Notes under the pieces: model-generated
What the model was told of the DNA's origin: nothing
Seen by the model: only the letters and a program-made list of their open reading frames with translations
The model's database searches: none
Shown here: in pieces, positions 16,671 to 23,948 of the stretch
How positions within the stretch are numbered: position 1 is the stretch's first letter
How the letters are laid out: every line of letters begins with the position of its first letter
Origin: DASTPP01 sp035762175
GTDB taxonomy: Bacteria; Myxococcota_A; Polyangia; Polyangiales; Polyangiaceae
Length of the DNA: 64,000 nt
Assembly: GCA_035762175.1 (NCBI GenBank)
Contig: DASTPP010000021.1
Location: forward strand, 37,376 to 101,375
Direction: 5' to 3'
Made by a program: the position numbers and the translations under genes

Positions 16671-18991
16671 GCCGCCCCCCCCGGCGCGCCGTCGTCGAGC
16701 TGCCCGCCGAGCAGCGAGCGGTAGGGGCCCGGGCGCGCGACGAGCTCGCGGTGGGTGCCGCGCTGGACGACGCGGCCGGCGTCCAGCACGAGGATCTGGT
16801 CGGCCTCGCGGACGGTGCTCAGGCGGTGGGCGACGACGATCTTGGTGCACTCGACCGAGCGGAGGGCGCGCTGCACCTCGGCCTCGGTGGCCGCGTCGAG
16901 CGCGCTCGTCGCCTCGTCGAGAAAGAGCACCTTCGGCCCGGTCGCGAGGGCGCGCGCGAGGGCGATGCGCTGCCGCTGCCCGCCCGAGAGGCTGCCGCCG
17001 TCGCTCGTGACGATCGTGTCGTACTGCATCGGCATGGCCATGATATCGTCGTGAATTTGCGCGAGCTTCGCCGCCCGCTCGACCGCCTCGGGGGGCAGCG
17101 AGGGGTCGGCGAGGGCGATGTTCTCGCGGATGGTGCCCGAGAAGAGGTAGGGGCGCTGCACCACGACGCCGAGCTGCCGGCGCAGGGCGGCGAGCTCGAG
17201 GGTCGAGACGTCGCGCCCGTCGTACGCGACGCGCCCGCCCGAGGGGGGGTAGAGCCCGAGCAGCACGTTCGCGAGCGTCGACTTGCCCGAGCCCGTGGGC
17301 CCGACGATGGCCACGAACTCGCCCGGCGCGATGCTGACGTCGACCCCCTCGAGCACCGTCGGATCTTGCGGGCCGTAGCGGAAGCTCACCCCCGAGGCCT
17401 CGATGCGCCCCGAGAGCGAAGGCGCCCCTGTGTTCTCGCGGCCCGCCCGCTCGGGGGGGGCGCCGAGCACGTCGTGGATGCGCGTGACGTGCGTGAGCAG
17501 GAGCTGCAGCTGCCCCGCGGTGCTCGTCAGGTTCGAGAAGGGCACGAGGAAGCCCACCGCGAGCGCGTTCAGCCCCAGCATCGTGCCGAGCGTCAGGTCG
17601 CCCCGCATCACCCGCGAGGCGCCGAAGGCGAGCACGGCGAGCGGGGCGGCGGTGCGGGCCGCGCTCGCGCAGGCGTCGACCAGCGCGGCGAGGCGGCCGC
17701 GGGCGATCGAGGCGTTGATGAGGTCGACGAAGAGGCGGGTCCAGCGCTGCACCGCCACGTCTTCGCAGCCGGCGGCCTTGAGCGTTTGCATGCCGGCGAG
17801 CAGCTCGATCTGGTAGTTTTCGGCCTTGGTCTGGCGCTGCACCGTCTCGGCGAGCAGCTCGCGCTGCCGCGCGAGGGGCAGCACGAAGACGGCCACCTCG
17901 ACGGCCCCGAGCCCGAGGGCGATCGCGCCGAGGCTCGGGCTGGCGACGGCGAGCAGCGCGAGGTAGACGAGCACGAAGAGCCCGTCGAGCGCCCCCGAGA
18001 GCACCCCCGCGGTGAGCTGGTCGCGCACGGTGGTGTGGCTGTTCAGGCGCGCGAGCGTGTCGCCCGTCGTGCGGCGCTCGAAGAACGAGTAGGGCAGCGT
18101 GACCAGGTGCTCGAGAAAGCCCCGCGTCATGCGCACGTCGACGGCGGCGCGCAGGGCGAGCATCGCGTAGCCGCGCAGCAGCGTGAAGAGCCACTGGAAG
18201 AGCACGACGCCGCCGAGCCCGGCGCCGAGCACCGCGAGCAGGCCGAAGTCGCCGCGCGGCACGACGCGGTCGACGAGCACGCCCGTGAGCGCCGGCAGCG
18301 CGAGGCCGAGCGCCTGCAGCGCGAGCGACGCGAGCAGCACGCGCGCCCAGCCCCCCCGCTCGCGCAGGAGCTGGCGCACGATGGGGGCGAGGGGGGCGCG
18401 CTCGGCGGCGCGGGGCGCGAGATCGGCCGAGGGCTCGAGCTCGATGGCGACGCCGGTGAACGAGCGGCCCGCCTCGGCGAAGGTCAGGCGCCGCCGCCCG
18501 TACGCCGGGTCGACCACGACGAGGTGCGAGCCCGTCGCGCGCTCGAGGACCACGAAGTGGGTAAACTCCCAGTGGAGGATGCTGCCCGGCGGCAAGCACC
18601 CGAGCTCTTCGAGCTCGAGCTGCACGCCGCGCGCGGCGAGCCCTTGCGCCCGCGCCGCGCGGACGATGGCCAGCGCCGAGGCGCCGTTGCGCCCGCTCGT
18701 CATCGCCCCGGACAGCTCGTCGAGCGGCACGTGCCGCCCGTGGAAGCCCAGCGTCATCGCCAGGCAGGCGGCGCCGCACTCGGTCGGCGTCCGCTGCGTA
18801 ATGATGGGGATGGTGCGGCGCCCGAGCGACGAGGCCAGCTCGCGGGCCCCCTCGAGCAGGGCCCCCTTGGTCGGGCGGGGGGCGGCCACGACGGCCCCGA
18901 GCAAGGGCGCCGGGCCCTGGTGGTGGGCGAGCGCCTCGGGGCGGTACTCGATGGCCCCGGGGCGGGCGGCGGGCGCGTGGGCGTCGCTCAC
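16667..18991 (-). CDS. lanT: Peptidase C39-containing ABC exporter (LanT-like)
   Basis: 774 residues. An N-terminal C39 peptidase domain has catalytic Cys72 (TPTECGAACLAM), His145 (FTHFVVLE) and Asp161 (VVVDPAYG). Six hydrophobic segments follow between about 210 and 490. The ATPase domain has GPTGSGKST (about 567), SLSGGQRQR, VLFLDEATSAL and AHRLST. Such transporters cut double-glycine leaders while exporting the peptide, matching the EEIVGG leader at 21960. A 60-residue N-terminal extension precedes the peptidase. GTG 18991 overlaps the stop of the mini-ORF (GTGA). Confidence 0.95.
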   Translation of the reverse strand: MSDAHAPAARPGAIEYRPEALAHHQGPAPLLGAVVAAPRPTKGALLEGARELASSLGRRTIPIITQRTPTECGAACLAMTLGFHGRHVPLDELSGAMTSGRNGASALAIVRAARAQGLAARGVQLELEELGCLPPGSILHWEFTHFVVLERATGSHLVVVDPAYGRRRLTFAEAGRSFTGVAIELEPSADLAPRAAERAPLAPIVRQLLRERGGWARVLLASLALQALGLALPALTGVLVDRVVPRGDFGLLAVLGAGLGGVVLFQWLFTLLRGYAMLALRAAVDVRMTRGFLEHLVTLPYSFFERRTTGDTLARLNSHTTVRDQLTAGVLSGALDGLFVLVYLALLAVASPSLGAIALGLGAVEVAVFVLPLARQRELLAETVQRQTKAENYQIELLAGMQTLKAAGCEDVAVQRWTRLFVDLINASIARGRLAALVDACASAARTAAPLAVLAFGASRVMRGDLTLGTMLGLNALAVGFLVPFSNLTSTAGQLQLLLTHVTRIHDVLGAPPERAGRENTGAPSLSGRIEASGVSFRYGPQDPTVLEGVDVSIAPGEFVAIVGPTGSGKSTLANVLLGLYPPSGGRVAYDGRDVSTLELAALRRQLGVVVQRPYLFSGTIRENIALADPSLPPEAVERAAKLAQIHDDIMAMPMQYDTIVTSDGGSLSGGQRQRIALARALATGPKVLFLDEATSALDAATEAEVQRALRSVECTKIVVAHRLSTVREADQILVLDAGRVVQRGTHRELVARPGPYRSLLGGQLDDGAPGGAA

Positions 18992-19044
18992 GGCGCCCCC
19001 CGAAGGCCCGCGGCGGCGAGGGTGCTGGCAGGCGCAAGGTTCAT
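18988..19044 (-). CDS. 18-residue mini-ORF coupled between lanC and lanT
   Basis: ATG 19044 overlaps the LanC stop (ATGA), and its own stop overlaps the exporter GTG (GTGA). The product would be MNLAPASTLAAAGLRGAP. Overlaps on both sides match the coupling style of the whole operon, so ribosomes leaving lanC could pass through it to lanT. No family is recognisable; it may be only a coupling device. Confidence 0.45.
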   Translation of the reverse strand: MNLAPASTLAAAGLRGAP

Positions 19045-20282
19045 GGCGGGCCCGAGAGCAGAAGGAGGGCGTCCCAGGTAGGCTCGGAGTCGCTCGCGAA
19101 CGCGAGTAGCGCGAGCGCCACCCCGGCCGCGCCGCTCAAGAAGGTGGGGTCGTCGACCCACTGCGTCGTCTTGCCGTCGGGGGCGTAATAGAACGCATAG
19201 CCGGCCACCCCCCTGCCCTCTCGTCGCATCGCTAGACCTCGCTCGAGCCAGGCGAGCGCCGCCTCGCCGAGGGGGCCGTCGCCGGTCGCCTGGTGCATGC
19301 GATTCAACATGTGGGCCAGGCCGAGGGTGCCGTGGCAGAGCCCGGCGTCGACGATCTTGCTCGCCTCGGGGTCGCGCGCCCCGGCCCGCCGCGCGAGCTC
19401 GATCGCCTCGCGCTCGAGCGGCGCCGAGCCGAGCGCGCGCGCCGCCGCGAGCCAGGCCGCGGCGACGCCCGGGTCGCCGTAGCACCACGCGGGCTTGGTG
19501 GCCGCGGGCGCGATGCCCTCGCCCACGAAATAGGGGTAGGCGCTCGCGGCCGACTCGGGCAATCGTCGCGCGCGGGCCTCGCACAGGGCGCCGCGCACGA
19601 GGCGCTCGCTCTGCCGCGGCTCGACGCCGGCCGCGAGGCAGCGCGCGGCGAGGGCGACGACCCCGGGCGCGCCGTGCGCCAAGCCCAGATCGTAGCGCAC
19701 GCCCGCGCCGTCGCCTCGCGGCGTCGCCCAGCGGAGGCCGAGCTCGGTGCGCTCGGCCAGGGCCTCGAGGTGACGAAGCACCGAGGCGGCCATGCGCCGC
19801 GACGCCGGCAGCCGCTCGAGCGCATACACCCCGAGCCCGACGAGCCCGCTCACCAGATCGTAGGGCCCCGCCCAGCGCTCGGCGGCGAGGTAGTCTTCGA
19901 TCGCTTCGTCGATCTCGTCGAGGGCGACGGGCACGCCGCTGCCGCGCCCGGCGTCGGCGGCGCAGAACGCGACCCCGGCGATGCCGCAGTAGAGCGAGAC
20001 GCCGGGGTCGCCTTCGTGCGCGAGCGACTCGCTCGCGAGCTCGAGGTAGCGCTCGGCGCTCGCCGCGTAGGCGCCCCCGCCGAGCGCCTTGGCCGCGTGC
20101 GCGTGCACGAGCGCGACCTGGGCGTACTGCCACGAGGGCGGCTCGGCCCCCTCGCCCTCGTGCGGCACGAAGTCGGGCAGCGCCTCGGCGATGTCGAGCG
20201 CGGCCGAGCGCGCCCGCTCGGCGAGCGCGCCGGTGGCGAGCGCACGCCAGGGCTTCGGCGCGGGTGCCGCCCCCCCGCTCAC
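19041..20282 (-). CDS. lanC: LanC-like lanthionine cyclase
   Basis: 413 residues, normal for stand-alone LanC. GxxG-type helical-hairpin repeats: YCGIAGVAF, LVSGLVGLGVY, LAHGAPGVV, CYGDPGVAAAW, LCHGTLGLAHML, FLSGAAGVALAL. Zinc ligands Cys267 (WCYGDPG), Cys316 and His317 (LCHG) are all present. LanC adds Cys thiols to dehydrated residues, making (methyl)lanthionine rings. GTG 20282 overlaps the stop of the MBL gene (GTGA). Confidence 0.95.
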   Translation of the reverse strand: MSGGAAPAPKPWRALATGALAERARSAALDIAEALPDFVPHEGEGAEPPSWQYAQVALVHAHAAKALGGGAYAASAERYLELASESLAHEGDPGVSLYCGIAGVAFCAADAGRGSGVPVALDEIDEAIEDYLAAERWAGPYDLVSGLVGLGVYALERLPASRRMAASVLRHLEALAERTELGLRWATPRGDGAGVRYDLGLAHGAPGVVALAARCLAAGVEPRQSERLVRGALCEARARRLPESAASAYPYFVGEGIAPAATKPAWCYGDPGVAAAWLAAARALGSAPLEREAIELARRAGARDPEASKIVDAGLCHGTLGLAHMLNRMHQATGDGPLGEAALAWLERGLAMRREGRGVAGYAFYYAPDGKTTQWVDDPTFLSGAAGVALALLAFASDSEPTWDALLLLSGPP

Positions 20283-21640
20283 GCCGGGCCCCCTTCGGCG
20301 CGGGGGGCGCGGACGCAGAGGGGGGCGCCCGCCTCGTCGGCGGCGGCCGCGCGGTAGCGGCGCAGGGTCGCCTCGGGGTGCCGCAGGGGGTGGAAGTAGC
20401 CCCAGAGCACGTCGGTGAGCAGGCTGACGAGGGGGCAGCTCGGGTGCCATGCCTCGTGAAAGGCCTTCACGATGGCGCGCGCCTCGAACTCGCCGCGCAG
20501 GAGCGCGAGCAGGTCGGTGGCCCAGCAGGTGGCCGCGCCGACGTAGCGCAGATCGCCGAGGTCGGCGGCGGCGTCGACCGGCTCGAACGAGCAGCCCGTC
20601 GGGTCGTATTCGAGCGCGCAGGCGCCCCCCTCGGCGTCGAGGCGCAACACCCAGACGAAGGTCGGCTTGCGCCCCTCGAGCGCCCGCTCGTCGAGCGAGT
20701 AGAGGCGGCGAAAGAGGTAATGGCCGTAGAGGTGCTCGGCGATGCGCGCGAGCCCCGCCTCGAGCTCGGGCCAGTCGGCCTCGTCGAAGGCGGGGTCGCC
20801 GCAGTAGGGCTCGAGGGGCTCGGAGGGGGCGCGGCGGAAGCGGGGCTTCGGGGGCCACGACGCGCGCGGCGCCGTGCGCAAGAAGGGGGCGCTCTCGGCG
20901 CCCACGAGGGCCCCGGCCTCGAAACGGAACGACTGCCCGGCGAGGGGCTTGAAGCGCGCGCCGCCCTTCAGGCCGGCGAGGCTCGGGCCCTCGAAGAAGG
21001 GCGTGTCGCGCCCGGCCGCGTGCATCTCGCGCGCCTCGAGGTGGCGCCCGACCGGCGAGGCGGGGGCGAGCGCGACCTCCATGCCTTCGAAGAGGAGCAC
21101 CTCGGCACCCCCGCGCTCGGACCAGCCTGACACGATCTGGCGCGCGGCGTCGGTGACGTCGATGTCGACGTTGGTGAAGAACGCGCCAGCCTGGCGGAGG
21201 TCGCGGACGCCGTACGCGAGCGTGTCCCACTCGTTGGTGGGGAAGGGCCCCGAGTGGTCGGGGCCGAAGAGCCGCACCTCGAGATCGCCGAGGCGCAGCG
21301 CGGCGTCGGGCGCGACGAGGCGCACGCCGAAGCCCATCTCTTCGAGCAGCCGGCGGGCCGCCCGCGACGAGCGCGACGAGAGCCAGACGGGCACCGAGCG
21401 GTCGACGCGCGCGAGCGACGCGACGCTGAAGTGGTCTTCGTGCTCGTGCGTCAGGAAGACGGCGTCGACGGGCGGCAGGGCCGTAAAATCGAACGCCCGC
21501 GGGGGCCAGAAGTGAAAGTCGAGTCGCCGGTTGCGGGGGCCGTTGCCCACCTCGTCGACCAGCAGCGGGTCGACCAGCAGCCGGGTCTGCGGCGAGGCGA
21601 GCAGCCAGCCCTGCCAGCCGAGGTACGTCGCTTCGAACAT
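20279..21640 (-). CDS. UlaG-like metallo-beta-lactamase-fold protein 2
   Basis: 453 residues, paralogue of the MBL protein at 8987-10321 along its whole length. Metal motif His65-x-His67-x-Asp69-His70 (LTHEHEDHF); N-terminal MFEATYLGWQGW is nearly identical to the paralogue. The middle (about 145-250) is the most diverged. The C-terminal extension carries FDEADWPELEAGL, HLYGHYLFRRLYS, GRKPTFVWVL and FHPLRHPEATLRRYR. It is the first enzyme gene after the precursor. The precursor frame formally overlaps its first 190 nt. Substrate unknown. Confidence 0.85.
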   Translation of the reverse strand: MFEATYLGWQGWLLASPQTRLLVDPLLVDEVGNGPRNRRLDFHFWPPRAFDFTALPPVDAVFLTHEHEDHFSVASLARVDRSVPVWLSSRSSRAARRLLEEMGFGVRLVAPDAALRLGDLEVRLFGPDHSGPFPTNEWDTLAYGVRDLRQAGAFFTNVDIDVTDAARQIVSGWSERGGAEVLLFEGMEVALAPASPVGRHLEAREMHAAGRDTPFFEGPSLAGLKGGARFKPLAGQSFRFEAGALVGAESAPFLRTAPRASWPPKPRFRRAPSEPLEPYCGDPAFDEADWPELEAGLARIAEHLYGHYLFRRLYSLDERALEGRKPTFVWVLRLDAEGGACALEYDPTGCSFEPVDAAADLGDLRYVGAATCWATDLLALLRGEFEARAIVKAFHEAWHPSCPLVSLLTDVLWGYFHPLRHPEATLRRYRAAAADEAGAPLCVRAPRAEGGPA

Positions 21641-21960
21641 CGCCCCTCCGAGGCCTCCACGAGCATGGTCTCACAAACGCCCACGAGACGCACCGAGGCG
21701 CGTCCCGTGGGCGTTTTCCAGCCCCGCGCGCGCCGCCCGGGCCCGGGCCGGCGCGCGCGGGGCGCGTTCTCTAACTCGGTCGCGCAGACGTAGAAGCAGC
21801 TGTAGCGCCCGGCCGCGCCGGCGACGGCGAAGACGATGACGCTCTTCGGCTGCGCCACGTTGGCGCTGCCGCCGACGATCTCCTCGAGGGTCTCGTCTTG
21901 GAGCTTCTTGATGGTCTGGCGGTTGAGGGAAAACTTCTTCGGGCTCTTCGATTCGCTCAT
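21451..21960 (-). CDS. lanA: Lanthipeptide-like precursor peptide with double-Gly leader (3' end uncertain)
   Basis: ATG 21960 has a strong GGAGG about 7 nt upstream. Leader: Lys/Ser-rich start, FSLN at 10-13 (a class I FNLD-like box), amphipathic TIKKLQDETLEEIV, and Gly30-Gly31 as the C39 cleavage site. The core starts at Ser32 and has Ser32, Ser40, Ser54, Cys55, Cys59 and Thr61 within a hydrophobic stretch (VIVFAVAGAAG, then YSCFYVCATE), enough for up to two thioether rings. No in-frame stop follows: the frame runs on as Arg/Pro/Gly-rich sequence coded by two hairpins and into the MBL gene, 169 residues in all. A TAG in the neighbouring frame at 21771-21773, just before the first hairpin, suggests that the real peptide is about 63 residues and that a frameshift or sequencing error hides its end. 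Confidence 0.75.
   Translation of the reverse strand: MSESKSPKKFSLNRQTIKKLQDETLEEIVGGSANVAQPKSVIVFAVAGAAGRYSCFYVCATELENAPRARRPGPGRRARGWKTPTGRASVRLVGVCETMLVEASEGRCSKRRTSAGRAGCSPRRRPGCWSTRCWSTRWATAPATGDSTFTSGPRGRSILRPCRPSTPSS
21675..21716 (-). terminator. 17-bp-stem hairpin between precursor and MBL2
   Basis: Arms 21675-21691 and 21700-21716 pair over 17 bp with one G-U, loop 8 nt. In the direction of transcription it ends in cgttt, a short U-run. It probably acts as a leaky terminator or mRNA stabiliser that keeps precursor transcripts above enzyme transcripts. Confidence 0.6.
21721..21763 (-). repeat. 15-bp GC-only stem-loop after the precursor core
   Basis: Perfect arms 21721-21735 and 21749-21763 (gccccgcgcgcgccg and its complement) around the 13-nt loop cccgggcccgggc, itself nearly palindromic. 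There is no U-run. It immediately follows the last plausible core codons. Confidence 0.75.
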
Positions 21961-21966
21961 GGTGGT

Positions 21967-21980
21967 CCCCTCCTCAGGGG
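21967..21980 (-). promoter_or_regulatory. Shine-Dalgarno site of the precursor inside a small hairpin
   Basis: On the mRNA, cccctgaggagggg pairs cccct with agggg and buries part of the GGAGG Shine-Dalgarno site of the precursor gene. This could lower or regulate translation initiation. The stem is only 5 bp, so the effect is uncertain. Confidence 0.4.
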
Positions 21981-21990
21981 CGGTTGGGTG

Positions 21991-22016
21991 AAAAACAGCA
22001 ATCACGATGGTTGCTG
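21991..22016 (-). terminator. Intrinsic terminator or attenuator just upstream of the precursor
   Basis: Minus strand: cagcaa, 9-nt loop, ttgctg, then ttttt. It ends 31 nt before the precursor ATG. That leaves no room for a promoter in between, so either transcripts from upstream pass it conditionally (attenuation), or it ends glycosyltransferase transcripts and the precursor promoter overlaps it. Confidence 0.55.
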
Positions 22017-22159
22017 CGAGAGAGCTTGGTCGACGGTCGCCGCGGCGTAGCTGGTTGGGCGGTCGCGGCGAGGGAGCTTGGTCGATCGCTACCGCGGGGC
22101 GGCTTGCTCGATGGCCCCCGCGGGGGGCTCGCCCGGCGGGCCGCGGCGGGCGGGCCCGG

Positions 22160-23650
22160 TCAGGGCCGGGGCCGGCGGCCGGGGCGCTTCGGGGCGGCCG
22201 GGCGGGCGCGGGCGGCCGCCGCGCCGGGGCCCGGGGCCTCGAGCGCGAGGACGCCGCGGGTGAACAGGGATTGCAATCGGTCGAGCCGCGCGCCCTCGAA
22301 GTGAACCTCGCCGGCGCGGCGCTCGAGGACGTCGTGCACGATCTCGAGATCGCGCCCGTCGAGGCGCAGGCTCACGTAATCGGAGACGACGCGCCCGCCC
22401 TCGGGGTCGAAGGCGCGCACGGCGGGGTTGAGCGCCACGCGCAGGGCGTCGAAGGCGGGCGGCTCGGGCGCGTCGCCGGCGAGGGCGCGGCCGAGGCTGT
22501 CGGCGAGGCTCGCGGCGAAGGCCGCGCGGGTGTAGGTGCGCTCGATGTACGCGCGGCCCAGGCGGCAGGCGGCGCGCGGCCCCTCGGGGCGCGCGAGGCC
22601 CTCGACGATGCGCCGCGCGACGGGGGCGTAGGCGCCCGGGCCGCCGAAGGCCATGTCGGGGCTCTCGGCGGCGTCGATGCCGTGGCCGGCCGGCAGGCTG
22701 CGGCGGTTGTTGCCGATGCCGTTGGTGTAGACCGGGCAGCCGTGGAAGACCGACTCGAGAACGTAAAACCCAAAGTACTCGGGGAACGTATTGTACGCAA
22801 GGCCGAACGCGCTCTTTCGAAACAAGTCGAAAAGCGCCTGCTGGCTCAGCGCGGGCGACGGAATCAAGAGATCGCCGAGGCCGCAGCCGAGCTCGGCGAG
22901 CGCCGCGCGCGCGGCGCCGACGTCGAGCGGGTAGCCGTGCGCGAGCGACTGCTCGAGCGCGGCGTAGTCGCCTTCGAACACGACGAGCCGGACGCGCCGG
23001 CCCCCGCCGCGGCCGCGCTCGAGCCGGTTCAGCTCGAGCAAGATCGAGAAGACCGCCCGCCAGTCGGCCTTGCGCGGCTGGATCGCGTGCCCCACCACGT
23101 CGCCCGCCGCGAGCGCGCGCAAGGCCGCCTCGGGCACCGCCTCGCCGCCCGCCTCGTCGGCCCCGTCGGGGCGCTCGACGCAGGGCAGCGGCGCGACCAC
23201 CGCGTCGACCGCGTGGAACGCGCGCGGGTCGAGGCAGCGCCGCCGCCGCCAGTCGGGCATCGTCAAAATGGCTCGGGCGATATCGCGCACGTAGTCGGAA
23301 AGCGCCAGGTAGCGGTCGATGAGCGGGTTGGCTATCCACACGCCGGGCTCGCCCACCAGGCCGTGGAAGAGCACCAGGTTCTTGGCCGCGATCGACCGCC
23401 GGGGCGGGCGGATGGCCAGGCCGATGTCGCAGTAGATCGCCGCGTCGGCGGGCGGGGCGGCCTCGAGGCGCGAGACCCGTTCGGCGCTCGCGAAGGGCAG
23501 GAGCCGGTCGCGCCCGTGCAATCGGTAATGGTGGTGCGGATCGAGCCGCCAGCCGAGCTTCGACAGCTCTTGCTCGAGAATGAGGTTGATCGCCCCGGGC
23601 GCGCCGCCGTGCGGCGCCTCTTCGAGAAATAGTTTCATCGTGCCCGACAT
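22160..23650 (-). CDS. GT-B (GT4-like) glycosyltransferase with extra C-terminal domain
   Basis: 496 residues. The N-terminal part starts MKLFLEEAPHGGAPGAINLI; a GT4-style C-terminal Rossmann half has FGFYVLESVFHGCPVYTNG (about 288-306), the region that binds the nucleotide sugar. Residues about 395-470 form an additional domain (ALNPAVRAF, VVSDYVSLRLDG, LFTRGVLALE) that vaguely recalls PqqD-like winged helices. It is first on the minus strand, 200 nt before the precursor, and could glycosylate the peptide; this is inference. ATG 23650 or 23638 could start it. A Pro/Ala/Arg-rich tail ends the protein. Confidence 0.75.
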   Translation of the reverse strand: MSGTMKLFLEEAPHGGAPGAINLILEQELSKLGWRLDPHHHYRLHGRDRLLPFASAERVSRLEAAPPADAAIYCDIGLAIRPPRRSIAAKNLVLFHGLVGEPGVWIANPLIDRYLALSDYVRDIARAILTMPDWRRRRCLDPRAFHAVDAVVAPLPCVERPDGADEAGGEAVPEAALRALAAGDVVGHAIQPRKADWRAVFSILLELNRLERGRGGGRRVRLVVFEGDYAALEQSLAHGYPLDVGAARAALAELGCGLGDLLIPSPALSQQALFDLFRKSAFGLAYNTFPEYFGFYVLESVFHGCPVYTNGIGNNRRSLPAGHGIDAAESPDMAFGGPGAYAPVARRIVEGLARPEGPRAACRLGRAYIERTYTRAAFAASLADSLGRALAGDAPEPPAFDALRVALNPAVRAFDPEGGRVVSDYVSLRLDGRDLEIVHDVLERRAGEVHFEGARLDRLQSLFTRGVLALEAPGPGAAAARARPAAPKRPGRRPRP

Positions 23651-23948
23651 GGCCGCTCAACCCCTCGGGGTCGCCCTATCGCAAGTCCCGTGCCCCGCGC
23701 GGCGCGGGGCCCGGGGCGGCGAAAGGGCGCGGAAACGCAGGGGGCCGGGCCTGCGCTCTTCACATTTTCAACACGTAGGTTGCGCAGAGCGGGCAGGTTG
23801 CGCAACGTGGAAACCGACGCAACTTGGGCAGGCACGCCCGCGCGGCGCCGGCATGCGCGCGCATTTGCGGCGTCGCCGGGCTCCCCCCCGGGCGCCCGCT
23901 GCGCCCTCCGCGGTGGCACCTCGCTTGCTTGGGCTCGCCCCCATCGTC
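23651..23948. promoter_or_regulatory. Divergent promoter region with ttgcgca repeats
   Basis: It lies between the divergent glycosyltransferase and cupin genes. The word aggttgcgca occurs at 23777-23786 and 23795-23804, 18 bp apart, and the second is part of the 10-bp palindrome gttgcgcaac (23797-23806). A related cgcaac follows at 23818. The layout resembles a dimeric regulator binding side by side in a shared promoter. The AT-rich cacattttcaacac lies next to it. Confidence 0.5.

Noticed and set aside
10327..19037. Very long open frames on both strands across the dehydratase region
   Set aside because: They arise from high GC and few stop codons. Domain motifs and stop-start overlaps place the real genes in single consistent frames.
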